The translations under genes and the position numbers were made by a program. Under the pieces are notes generated by a model. The model saw only the letters and a program-made list of their open reading frames with translations. It searched no databases and was not told where the DNA came from. DNA of 64,000 nt from JALZAA01 sp035938395 (lineage in GTDB: Bacteria > Actinomycetota > Acidimicrobiia > IMCC26256 > JACDBD01): the NCBI GenBank assembly GCA_035938395.1, contig DASZGY010000023.1:5483-69482 (forward strand). The letters run 5' to 3'. Positions 51,368 to 58,647 of this stretch are shown here, piece by piece. Every line of letters starts with the position of its first letter. The stretch's first letter is position 1.

Positions 51368-51385
51368 CTTGACCGAGCGGTCCAG
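51368..51385 (+). promoter_or_regulatory. TetR-type operator candidate, near-copy
   Basis: CTTGACCGAGCGGTCCAG differs by one arm base from the perfect palindrome at 28.47 kb; it lies between the two divergent -10 boxes and could control both the hydrolase and the acyl-CoA dehydrogenase pair. Confidence 0.6.
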
Positions 51386-51391
51386 TACCGT
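51386..51391 (+). promoter_or_regulatory. -10 box of acyl-CoA dehydrogenase operon
   Basis: TACCGT lies 9 bases before ATG 51401, directly after the palindromic operator. Confidence 0.45.
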
Positions 51392-51400
51392 CCGTTTTCG

Positions 51401-52591
51401 ATGGACTTCCTCGACACGCCCGCGGAGGCGGCGTTCCGCGACGACGTGCGCACGTGGCTGGCCGACCACCTCGTGGGCGAGTTCGCCGAGCTCGGGGGTG
51501 GCGGCGGGCCGTCGGACGAGACCGCCTGGGAGCTGCGCGTCGAGTGGGAGAAGCTGCTCGGACGCGACCGGTGGGTGGGGCTCGACTGGCCCGAGGAGTA
51601 CGGCGGCCGGAACGCGAGCTTCGCCGAGCAGATCATCTTCAGCGAGGAGTACGCCAAGGCCGACGCGCCGACCCGCGTGAGCTTCTTCGGCGAGGGGCTG
51701 TTCGCGCCCACGCTGCTCGCGTACGGCACCGAGGAGCAGAAGCGCCGGTTCCTGCCGAAGATCCAGTCCGCCGAGGAGCTCTGGTGCCAGGGCTACTCGG
51801 AGCCGAACGCCGGCTCCGACCTGTCGAACGTGCAGACGCGCGCGGTGCTCGACGGCGACCAGTGGGTCGTGAACGGGCAGAAGGTGTGGACGACGCTCGC
51901 ACACCGCGCGAACTGGTGCTTCGCGGTCGTGCGCACCGATCCCGACGCGCCCGCGCACAAGGGTCTGTCGTACGTGCTCGTCCCGATGGACCAGCCGGGC
52001 GTGAGCGTCCGCCCGCTGAAGCAGATGACGGGCACGGCCGAGTTCAACGAGGTCTTCTTCGACGACGCGCGCACCAACAGGGCGAACGTCGTCGGCGAGG
52101 TGAACGACGGCTGGAAGGTCGCGATGGCCACGCTCGGTTTCGAGCGCGGGACGGCGTTCCTCGCCCAGCAGATCGCGTTCCAGCGCGAGGTGTCGGACCT
52201 GATCGACGTGGCGCACAAGAACGGCGCCACCGCCGAGGCGGCGATCCGTCAGGAGCTCGCCGACGCCTACGTCGGCGTCCAGATCATGAAGTACAACGGC
52301 CTGCGCATGCTGACCAGGCTCGTGAAGACGGGCGTCCTCGGGCCCGAGTCCAGCATCGGCAAGCTCTACTGGAGCTCGTGGCACCGCCGGCTCGGAGAGA
52401 TCGCGATGCACGTGCTCGGCACGGACGGGCTGCTCGTCGAGGGTGAGCCCGGCGGTGACTACGCGCTCAACGAGCTGGAGCGCACGTTCATGGTCAGCCG
52501 GTCGGAGACGATCTACGCCGGCGCGAGCGAGATCCAGCGCAACATCATCGGCGAGCGGGTGCTCGGGCTCCCGCGCGAGCCGCGAGCCTGA
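51401..52591 (+). CDS. Acyl-CoA dehydrogenase, subunit 1
   Basis: This 396-residue flavoprotein has LWCQGYSEPNAGSDLSNVQTRAV, VNGQKVWTTLAHRANWCFAVVRTD and a C-terminal IYAGASEIQRNIIGERVLGL. Where simple acyl-CoA dehydrogenases have YEG with the catalytic Glu, this one has YAG. Adjacent unequal pairs of this kind form heterotetramers in actinobacterial steroid side-chain breakdown (ChsE-type), where one subunit carries the base. I therefore infer a heteromer with the next gene product. Expression is under the palindromic operator. Confidence 0.9.
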   Translation: MDFLDTPAEAAFRDDVRTWLADHLVGEFAELGGGGGPSDETAWELRVEWEKLLGRDRWVGLDWPEEYGGRNASFAEQIIFSEEYAKADAPTRVSFFGEGLFAPTLLAYGTEEQKRRFLPKIQSAEELWCQGYSEPNAGSDLSNVQTRAVLDGDQWVVNGQKVWTTLAHRANWCFAVVRTDPDAPAHKGLSYVLVPMDQPGVSVRPLKQMTGTAEFNEVFFDDARTNRANVVGEVNDGWKVAMATLGFERGTAFLAQQIAFQREVSDLIDVAHKNGATAEAAIRQELADAYVGVQIMKYNGLRMLTRLVKTGVLGPESSIGKLYWSSWHRRLGEIAMHVLGTDGLLVEGEPGGDYALNELERTFMVSRSETIYAGASEIQRNIIGERVLGLPREPRA

Positions 52592-52600
52592 GGGGGAGAC

Positions 52601-53731
52601 ATGAACTTCGCGTTCTCGGAGGAGCAGGAGCAGCTCCGCGAGGCCGTCCGCAGATTCATGGAGGCGAAGTCGCCTTCGTCGGAGGTGCGGCGCCTCATGG
52701 AGACGACGGAGGGCTACGACGAGGCGGTGTGGAAGCAGATGGCTCAGGAGCTGGGGCTCCAGAGCCTGCACATCCCCGAAGCCCACGGCGGTCAGGGGTT
52801 CACGTTCGTCGAGCTCGGCATCGTGCTCGAGGAGATGGGCCGCGTCCTGTTGTGCGCGCCGTACTTCTCGACGGTCGTGCTGGCGGCGGACGCGATCATG
52901 AACGCCGCCACCGACGCCCAGCAGGGCGAGCTGCTCCCGGGAATCGCGTCGGGCGAGACGATCGCCGCGCTCGCGTTCACCGAGCCGAACGGCCGGTGGG
53001 ACGCATCGGGCATCACGATGGAGGCCAGCGGGAGCGGCGACAGCTACCAGCTGTCGGGCACGAAGATGTTCGTGATCGACGGGCACACCGCGAGCACGAT
53101 CATCACCGTGGCCCGGCTCGCCGGTACCGACGGCGAGGACGGAATCTCTTTCTTCGCCGTCGACGGTGACGCGTCCGGCCTGACGCGCACGCCGCTCGCA
53201 ACCATGGACCAGACCCGGAAGCAGGCTCGCCTCGACTTCTCGGACGTCGCCGCCCGGCCGTTGGGCGAGCCGGGCGCGGGATGGGCGGCATTGTCGAAGA
53301 CGCTCGACCAGGCGGCTGTCGGCCTGTCGAACGAGATGGTCGGCGGCGCGCAGAAGGTGTTGGAGATGGCGGTCGACTACGCCAAGGTGCGCGTGCAGTT
53401 CGGCCGGCCCATCGGCTCGTTCCAGGCCATCAAGCACAAGTGCGCCGACATGCTCCTCGAGGTCGAGTCGGCCAAGTCGGCGGCGTACTACGCGGCGTGG
53501 GCCGCAGCCGAGGACAACGACGAGCTCCCGGTCGTGGCGAGCCTCGCCAAGGCGTACTGCTCCGATGCCTACTTCCACGCCGCCGCCGAGAACATCCAGA
53601 TCCACGGCGGGATCGGCTTCACGTGGGAGCACGACGCCCACCTCTACTTCAAGCGGGCGAAGAGCTCGGAGATCCTGCTCGGCGACGCCACCTATCACCG
53701 GGAGCTGCTGGCGCAGCGCATCGGCATCTGA
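52601..53731 (+). CDS. Acyl-CoA dehydrogenase, subunit 2
   Basis: This 376-residue protein shows FAFSEEQEQLREAVRRFME, ALAFTEPNGRWDASG, VQFGRPIGSFQAIKHKCADM and IQIHGGIGFTWEHDAHLYFKRA, typical of the second, smaller type of subunit in such pairs. The GGGGGAGAC before ATG 52601 is its ribosome site. It is nine bases from the first subunit and would form a joint FAD enzyme. The chain substrate (fatty acid, steroid side-chain or other) cannot be told from sequence. Confidence 0.9.
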   Translation: MNFAFSEEQEQLREAVRRFMEAKSPSSEVRRLMETTEGYDEAVWKQMAQELGLQSLHIPEAHGGQGFTFVELGIVLEEMGRVLLCAPYFSTVVLAADAIMNAATDAQQGELLPGIASGETIAALAFTEPNGRWDASGITMEASGSGDSYQLSGTKMFVIDGHTASTIITVARLAGTDGEDGISFFAVDGDASGLTRTPLATMDQTRKQARLDFSDVAARPLGEPGAGWAALSKTLDQAAVGLSNEMVGGAQKVLEMAVDYAKVRVQFGRPIGSFQAIKHKCADMLLEVESAKSAAYYAAWAAAEDNDELPVVASLAKAYCSDAYFHAAAENIQIHGGIGFTWEHDAHLYFKRAKSSEILLGDATYHRELLAQRIGI

Positions 53732-53746
53732 GCGGGCGCGCTGCCC

Positions 53747-54190
53747 GTGCAGATCGTCGCCGGGGTCCTCGTCATCGCGGTCGTCGTCGCGGTCGCCGCG
53801 TGGTTGGTCATACGCGAGGCGGGGCGCATCGCCAAAGAGCCGCCGCCGGCGATCTTCGACCTCGACGAGGCCCACGACTGGGTCGTCGCGCACGTGCCCG
53901 ACGAGGTCGCCGCCACGCTCACGTCCGACGACGTGCGTCGCATCCTCGAGTTCCAGCTCGAGTACTTCGAGAAGGAAGGCGTGTCGGGAAACGGGTCCGG
54001 ACCGAAGGTGCCCGGACCGATCGTCATCGGCGGCGCCGAGGTCGTCGCCTACATCGTCGAGCGTGCCGCGAGCACGGGAGAGGCGTACCTCCCCGAGCAG
54101 GTGCACGGCGTCCTCGAGACGCAGATCGCGTACCTACGGTCGATCGGAGCCGTCGGTCCGCCCGCGGGGGACGAACGCGACGGTCGATAG
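53747..54190 (+). CDS. Small membrane-anchored hypothetical protein
   Basis: This 147-residue protein has an N-terminal membrane helix (IVAGVLVIAVVVAVAAWLVI) followed by a soluble part with FDLDEAHDWVVAHVPDEVAATLTSDDVRRILEFQ-type sequence (helical), and GAEVVAYIVERAASTGEAYLP. I recognise it as a conserved actinobacterial type without assigned function. It follows the acyl-CoA dehydrogenase genes after 15 bases and probably shares their transcript. Confidence 0.7.
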   Translation: MQIVAGVLVIAVVVAVAAWLVIREAGRIAKEPPPAIFDLDEAHDWVVAHVPDEVAATLTSDDVRRILEFQLEYFEKEGVSGNGSGPKVPGPIVIGGAEVVAYIVERAASTGEAYLPEQVHGVLETQIAYLRSIGAVGPPAGDERDGR

Positions 54191-54196
54191 CCGTTA

Positions 54197-55063
54197 CTAC
54201 TTGTTCGCCAGCTTCTGGAGCTTGGGCACGAGCCACGCGGTAACGAGGTCATAGCCGCGGTCGTTGAAGTGCGAATGGTCGGGGCCGCGCACTTGCTTCC
54301 CCTTGAGCGTGTCAGTGAACGCGCCCTTCGGGTCCGCGAACTTGTTGAGGTCGTAAACCGTTATCGCGCCCTGGCTCGAGAGGTCGGCGAGGATCTTGTT
54401 GAGCGCGTCGGTCTTCACCTTGCTGGCGAGGAAGGGCTGGCCCGGCCGCGGTGCGACCCAGTTCGGGGGTGGGGTCGGGCCGTAGGGCTCCCACCAGATC
54501 TCCTGAATGCCGTTCACGCCCGGCGGAGCCGGCAGCGCCTCAGGGGGGTTGATGTATTGCATGTTGGTGAAAGCGACTTTCGCTCCCGTCGTCGACAGCA
54601 GCGACGCGGCTTCCTTGTGCGTGTCCGAGATCGATTGCGCGAACTGCGGGTCCTGGATCGTGCTCGGGAGGCCGACGCCGGGCGGGTTGTCGAACCAGCG
54701 GTCGACGATCTCCCAGCCGCCGGTGACCACGAGAACCACGTCGGGCTGGCTCTGCTGGACCAGCGGCGGCCACGCGGTGCGCCAGTCGGGGCAGCCCGAG
54801 CCGATGACGATGCCGTCCTTGTAGCTCTCGAGCGAGTTCGCGCCGCCGGCGAGCGTGCAGTTCACGGAGGCGGCGTTGGTCACCGCGACGCGCTTGTCGC
54901 GCTGCATGCGCAGCGCGAGCCCCTGCCCCACGGAGTCGCCCAGCACGAGGACCTTGATCTTGGGCTTCGTTTTGGCCGGCGCGGCGCCGGCGACGCCCTG
55001 AGCGGCTGCGACGGCGACAAGCAGTGTGGCGGCGACGACGACTGGGAAAAGGCGATTGCGCAA
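54197..55063 (-). CDS. Secreted SGNH/GDSL hydrolase
   Basis: This 288-residue exported protein has a signal peptide (LFPVVVAATLLVAVAAAQGVAGA), block I KVLVLGDSVGQGLA with Ser44, LVVTGGWEIVDRWFD as block II/III-like region, and a late DHSHFNDRG with the Asp-x-x-His pair. SGNH enzymes remove acyl esters, for example from polysaccharide or peptidoglycan. TTG 55063 is chosen because AGGAG lies nine bases upstream and it gives a basic N-region; an ATG further upstream (55135) would destroy the signal peptide. It diverges from a paralogue with the same GWE-VDRW motif. Confidence 0.85.
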   Translation of the reverse strand: MRNRLFPVVVAATLLVAVAAAQGVAGAAPAKTKPKIKVLVLGDSVGQGLALRMQRDKRVAVTNAASVNCTLAGGANSLESYKDGIVIGSGCPDWRTAWPPLVQQSQPDVVLVVTGGWEIVDRWFDNPPGVGLPSTIQDPQFAQSISDTHKEAASLLSTTGAKVAFTNMQYINPPEALPAPPGVNGIQEIWWEPYGPTPPPNWVAPRPGQPFLASKVKTDALNKILADLSSQGAITVYDLNKFADPKGAFTDTLKGKQVRGPDHSHFNDRGYDLVTAWLVPKLQKLANK

Positions 55064-55117
55064 CGCTCGGGTCTCCTGGGTCGGCGAAGTGCCGCATCCT
55101 ACCGGTGAGGCATTCGC

Positions 55118-55145
55118 TGGACAGTGCGGGCTCAATGTCTAGACT
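55118..55145 (+). promoter_or_regulatory. Possible promoter of lipoprotein SGNH hydrolase gene
   Basis: TGGACA (-35, 55118-55123), 16 bases, then TAGACT (-10, 55140-55145). Transcription would start near 55152, leaving a leader with AGGAGG and the TTG start at 55183. Confidence 0.4.
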
Positions 55146-55182
55146 GCGTTGGTTCGTACGGCAGGCCCCCCCAGGAGGATCG

Positions 55183-56358
55183 TTGCGTAAGTTCTTGCTG
55201 TTCGCGGCTGGGGCAGCGCTGTCGGTTGGCACGCTTAGCGCGTGCTTTGGTGGCGGACCACCACCGCCAACAGATCCTCACGACGTTCTCGTTGTCGGGG
55301 ACTCGGTGAGTTTCTCGTTCGGCTGCGTGCTTGGCGACACGATTCCGGGCTTCGACCCGTCCGGCTGTCCGGTACGCAACGGCTACACGACCCACAACGA
55401 GTCGTCCGGCGCGTGCACGATCACTCCAGGGACGGTGCTCGCCTATACCGGCGGGACCGCCGCCGCGCCCAATTGCGACACGGCCCCTGACGCCCAGAAC
55501 CGGACGTGGGCGCAGGCCGCCGACCACTTCACCCCGAAGGTCGTGGTGATCAACACCGCCGGGTGGGAGGTCGTCGACCGTTGGATCAACTGCTGTAATG
55601 CGCCGCCCGAAGCCCAATGGGGAGGCCCGACAAACGGGCCGCCCAACGACGCCTACCACACGGCCGCCGCGTACTACTCGAACGAGCTCTACCAGGCGAT
55701 CCAGATGTTCCGCTCCAAGGGCGCCAAGGTGCTCGTCGCCAACTCGCCCTACATCGCTCCGCCCCAGCCCGAGCCACCGCCCGACCAGGTCCCGGCCGGG
55801 CTCGGATGCACGTGGTGGGAGCCGTACCCGAACAGCGCGCCGACGTCGAGCGGGCCCGACTGCACAGGCGACGCGACGGCCGGCAGCGGCGGCTCGTGGA
55901 GGCCGCCGCCCGGGTCAGGGGTGAGCTACCGGTCGAGCAGGACCAAGGTCGACCAGTTCAACAACGTCGTGAACGGGGTGCTCACGAACCCGGACCCGAG
56001 TTTCGGCTTCGGCAGCGACCCGAACGTCAAGTCGTTCAACTTCAAGAGCCATTTCAATGGTGGGCCCAGCAACGCGTACAGCGACTATGTGTGCCCACCT
56101 CCCGACGACGTGAGCAAAGCGCCGATGAACACGCTGGACTTCCACTCGGGGGTCCCGGCCGGAACCATGGCCTTCCAGTGCGACAACGGCAACGGCCTCA
56201 ATAGCCCTCTGAACCCATGGAACTACGCGATCCTCGCTCGAGCGCCCGACAAGGGTCATCTGTCGGTGGCGGGGGAGTTCCAGGTCCTGCAGCCGTACAT
56301 CGAGCCGTGCGTGCAGAGCATGCTCGGGGTCGGCGGCGACCCTACAAAGTGCAGCTAG
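55183..56358 (+). CDS. Lipoprotein SGNH/GDSL hydrolase
   Basis: This 391-residue protein has a lipoprotein signal ending in LSAC with Cys21, a FGGGPPPP linker, block I DVLVVGDSVSFSFGC with Ser41, NTAGWEVVDRWINC (paralogous to the divergent gene), and a C-terminal DKGHLSVAG Asp-His pair. It contains several extra Cys, probably as disulfides. TTG 55183 is supported by AGGAGG four bases upstream. It probably acts on extracellular glycans. The next gene encodes another small lipoprotein, five bases on. Confidence 0.85.
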   Translation: MRKFLLFAAGAALSVGTLSACFGGGPPPPTDPHDVLVVGDSVSFSFGCVLGDTIPGFDPSGCPVRNGYTTHNESSGACTITPGTVLAYTGGTAAAPNCDTAPDAQNRTWAQAADHFTPKVVVINTAGWEVVDRWINCCNAPPEAQWGGPTNGPPNDAYHTAAAYYSNELYQAIQMFRSKGAKVLVANSPYIAPPQPEPPPDQVPAGLGCTWWEPYPNSAPTSSGPDCTGDATAGSGGSWRPPPGSGVSYRSSRTKVDQFNNVVNGVLTNPDPSFGFGSDPNVKSFNFKSHFNGGPSNAYSDYVCPPPDDVSKAPMNTLDFHSGVPAGTMAFQCDNGNGLNSPLNPWNYAILARAPDKGHLSVAGEFQVLQPYIEPCVQSMLGVGGDPTKCS

Positions 56359-56362
56359 CGAG

Positions 56363-56848
56363 ATGAAGATGACACAGTTGCCGATGAAACGACGCCTGAT
56401 GGCCGCAGCCGTGCTGCTCGGCGGGTTCGCTCTGGCCGCCTGTGGCACGTCGGGTCCCGGGGTTCAGGCACGCCAGACCACCAATGAGACCACCACCACG
56501 AGTGCGCCCGAGCCGACCACGACGACGGCAGAGCCGACCCCGACCACGCCCGGTCCGACGATCCCGCCGGCGACCGCCGCGGCGGTCGAGCCGCCCTGCA
56601 CCTCCGAAGCGCTGTCCGCGGCGTATACGGTCAAGCTCGGGAGTCTCGCCGAGGTGGCCCTCAAGGTGCAGAAGTGCGTCGACGGTTGGGCGACGAGCTC
56701 GCAGACAAAGGGCTTCGACCCGCCGACGTTCACGCTCTACCGGGCCGACGGCGACCACTGGGTTGCCGTGAACCGCAGTGCCGGGAAGCTGTGCGTGGGC
56801 TACGGCGTTCCGCCCGAGGTCGCCCGGCAGATCGGCTGCGACACCTGA
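56363..56848 (+). CDS. Small lipoprotein of unknown function
   Basis: This 161-residue protein has a lipoprotein signal ending in LAAC (Cys27), a long Thr/Pro linker, and a compact domain with two Cys pairs (PPCTSEALSAAY, VQKCVDGWATSS, KLCVGYGVPPEVARQIGC). The motif of a DGWA segment and terminal Cys recalls small extracytoplasmic domains of actinobacteria with unknown role. ATG 56363 is chosen; ATG 56384 would also give a valid signal peptide. Confidence 0.75.
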   Translation: MKMTQLPMKRRLMAAAVLLGGFALAACGTSGPGVQARQTTNETTTTSAPEPTTTTAEPTPTTPGPTIPPATAAAVEPPCTSEALSAAYTVKLGSLAEVALKVQKCVDGWATSSQTKGFDPPTFTLYRADGDHWVAVNRSAGKLCVGYGVPPEVARQIGCDT

Positions 56849-56890
56849 GCGAAACCCCCGGGAACTGTCACGCGTCGCCCCTCCGTCCGT

Positions 56891-56926
56891 GGTACAAGTT
56901 GCAGTACCAGGGAAAGGAGGTGGTCC
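56891..56926 (+). promoter_or_regulatory. Leader hairpin and extended Shine-Dalgarno sequence
   Basis: A GGTAC/GTACC hairpin (56891-56908) is followed at once by GGAAAGGAGGTGGTCC (56911-56926), which can pair with nearly the whole anti-Shine-Dalgarno tail of 16S rRNA (one G-U pair). It precedes a 13-codon ORF by five bases. No other gene in the window has a ribosome site of this length. Confidence 0.6.
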
Positions 56927-56931
56927 AGCTG

Positions 56932-56973
56932 ATGCATGAGCAACGCGGGACTCTGGAGGTGCGCGGCCGTTAG
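56932..56973 (+). CDS. 13-residue leader ORF candidate
   Basis: ATG to TAG encodes MHEQRGTLEVRGR. The start lies five bases from an extended ribosome site, so initiation should be strong. A perfect 9-bp hairpin begins eight bases after the stop. The ORF is far too short for an enzyme and is best read as a leader peptide for the 77-residue gene further down. No amino-acid run points to a specific ligand. Confidence 0.5.
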   Translation: MHEQRGTLEVRGR

Positions 56974-56981
56974 GTCGTCGT

Positions 56982-57002
56982 CGCGCCCGCCATGCGGGCG
57001 CG
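56982..57002 (+). terminator. Leader hairpin 1
   Basis: CGCGCCCGC and GCGGGCGCG pair perfectly (9 bp) around a CAT loop, starting nine bases after the 13-codon ORF stop. It could act as an intrinsic terminator or as a roadblock released by translation. Confidence 0.5.
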
Positions 57003-57110
57003 TCAGGCTGGATCGCCTGGCGGAGTCCAACCGCCGCACCGTCGTCGCCCGGACGGGATGTCGTCCCACCCGTAGCGTTCCGGGCCGGCGAAAACGTTTC
57101 AGCCGAGAGT
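57003..57110 (+). other. Leader interior
   Basis: About 100 bases without a credible coding frame, containing smaller possible stems (GGCGG/CCGCC near 57020-57035 and GGGA/TCCC near 57055-57067). It is probably part of the untranslated leader between the two strong hairpins. Confidence 0.35.
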
Positions 57111-57141
57111 GATGAGGGGGCGCTTCATGCGCCCCCTCATC
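57111..57141 (+). terminator. Leader hairpin 2
   Basis: GATGAGGGGGCGC and GCGCCCCCTCATC pair perfectly (13 bp) around TTCAT. It lies 54 bases before the 77-residue gene. It can serve as terminator of the upstream transcript or as an attenuator of the gene. Confidence 0.6.
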
Positions 57142-57195
57142 GCGTCTGCGGCCGACGTACCGTTGCGCCGTCCGCAATGGCAACAGGAGGATCGC

Positions 57196-57429
57196 GTGAG
57201 TCGACCGTCGAGATTCGAGAGCTTCCGCTACCTCGGCGACAAGCGCACCCAGATCGTCTACGACCTCGACCTCGTGGAGGAGGCCGGTCTCCAACCGGTG
57301 ATCCACGAGCTGTTGCAGTCCGAGGCGTTCGCTGCGTTCGCGCCCGACACGCTGGCCGAGGCGCGCAACCGCGGCTACCGCGCGTCTCGGTCGATCCGCG
57401 AGGAGGGAGACCGGACGGCGGATAGTTGA
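57196..57429 (+). CDS. Small conserved-looking protein behind structured leader
   Basis: This 77-residue protein begins SRPSRFESFRYLGDKRTQIVYD, continues with an acidic DLVEEAGLQPVIHELLQSEAF helix and ends in a basic/acidic tail. The FRYLGDKRTQIVYDLD segment looks conserved, but I cannot name the family. GTG 57196 has AGGAGG five bases upstream. A longer frame opens at 57109 but runs through hairpin 2 and is not favoured. Confidence 0.65.
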   Translation: MSRPSRFESFRYLGDKRTQIVYDLDLVEEAGLQPVIHELLQSEAFAAFAPDTLAEARNRGYRASRSIREEGDRTADS

Positions 57430-57459
57430 TTTGCCCGTGTTCCCGGCCGCTCTGACGCG

Positions 57460-57582
57460 GTGCGCAGGGCAGGACAGCGCTGGGCAGGCAGGCGGCGCGC
57501 GGGCAGAAGCCTGCTGCTCGTCGCGGTGTGCGCAACCGTCGTACTGCTGACGGCGTGCGTGGGCGGTCCGCCACCACCGTAG
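57460..57582 (+). pseudogene. Lipoprotein signal remnant (truncated SGNH-like paralogue)
   Basis: A 40-codon frame encodes a basic N-region, a hydrophobic stretch (LLLVAVCATVVLLTAC) and then CVGGPPPP before a TAG. This is the same layout as the start of the SGNH lipoprotein gene at 55.2 kb (LSACFGGGPPPP), but nothing of the hydrolase follows. I read it as a truncated copy left by recombination. It could still be expressed as a small lipoprotein. Confidence 0.5.
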
Positions 57583-57583
57583 G

Positions 57584-58024
57584 TCAGCCCATTTCCGCCC
57601 TCCCCGGATGGCTCGACGGCATGTACGAGATCTCACGCGGCTACAGCGAGGCGATGGGAATCGAGATTGGCGGGGCTTGGGAGAGTACGCCGCCGCGTTG
57701 CTTGTGATCGCGGTACTCGTGGGGACCCTCGCGACGACGAAGTTCTCGCGCCGGGGTCAACGCTGGGAGCTCATCGGGCTGGTGCTTCTTGCGTCGTTTG
57801 TGCTGTTCAAGGACGGCTTCGTCCGCCACGACGCCCACTCGGTCCAGCTGTTCGGGCTCTTCGCGCTGCTCCCGCAGCACGCGTTCCACGTCCTGGCAGC
57901 CCCAGACTGCGCCGCGCCGCAGATGGAGGGCAGGAACTTCGAGCGGATGAAGCTCACCGATCGCGACGGGAGCGACGGCGAGGCCTACGGCGTCACGTTC
58001 TTCCGCATCCCGTTCTCGTGCTGA
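57584..58024 (+). pseudogene. Fragment of a large membrane (polysaccharide-type) protein with frameshift
   Basis: A frame beginning just after the lipoprotein remnant reads LPGWLDGMYEISRGYSEAMGIE, then shifts near 57685, where GAGAGTAC suggests a two-base AG duplication. The next frame continues EYAAALLVIAVLVGTLATTK and LFKDGFVRHDAHSVQLFGLF, a pattern I associate with large multispanning polymerase-like or glycan-synthesis proteins. The fragment is about 130 residues and ends in an unrelated-looking CAAPQMEGRNFERMK tail. It has lost both ends and a frame, so it is best called a decayed internal fragment. Confidence 0.55.
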
Positions 58025-58048
58025 CCGTGCGAACCGTCGCCGAACGGC

Positions 58049-58642
58049 TCAGTCGAGCGTGGGCTCCTCGAAGGGTGTGCTCAAGGCGCCGTTGACGCCC
58101 TTCATGCGGGCAGCGAACGCGGTGTCGGACAGCGCCAACTCGCTCTCTACCTCGTCCGGATCGGGCAACGGATCGACGAGATCCACCCACGATGTGCAGC
58201 CGCCGTACTCCTCGCGCCACGGGACCTCGAGGGGCTCGAGCAGCCGGTGCACCCGCATCGCCAGCACCCACAGCGGCTGTCGCTTCTTCCATTGCAGTCG
58301 CGACTCTGCATAGTCATGGCTCCAGATGAGCTTGGAGTCGAGCGCGGCGAGCTGCTCCGGAGCGGTGATCGTGGCCGCGCCCACGATGTTGGCCCAGCCT
58401 TCGACTCGGATGGGTTCACCCACGCGTGAACCGACGGCGAGCTCGACCAGGGAGTGGTACGCGGGCTTGAGCAACTCGGGCCGCTGGTGCTCGACGGTCG
58501 GGTACAGCCACACGCGCCGTGACCGGAGTCCGAAGCGCCGCCCATCCTCGCGCAGCCCGCCCTTGCGCACGTCGAGGATCTGCTCGCCCTCGAGCAGGGC
58601 GTGCACGATGACGGCCCACTCCTTGAACGCGGGGACGGCCAT
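58049..58642 (-). CDS. DUF1802 family protein
   Basis: This 197-residue protein has AFKEWAVIVHALLEGEQILDVRKGGL, RRVWLYPTVEHQRPELLKPAY and a final WVLAMRVHRLLEPLEV segment, typical of DUF1802. The family has no known function. The ATG is preceded by TAGCCT (7 bases), placed inside the 3' end of the FkbM gene five bases upstream, so it may be expressed both alone and with the glycan operon. Confidence 0.85.
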   Translation of the reverse strand: MAVPAFKEWAVIVHALLEGEQILDVRKGGLREDGRRFGLRSRRVWLYPTVEHQRPELLKPAYHSLVELAVGSRVGEPIRVEGWANIVGAATITAPEQLAALDSKLIWSHDYAESRLQWKKRQPLWVLAMRVHRLLEPLEVPWREEYGGCTSWVDLVDPLPDPDEVESELALSDTAFAARMKGVNGALSTPFEEPTLD

Positions 58643-58647
58643 GCGGC

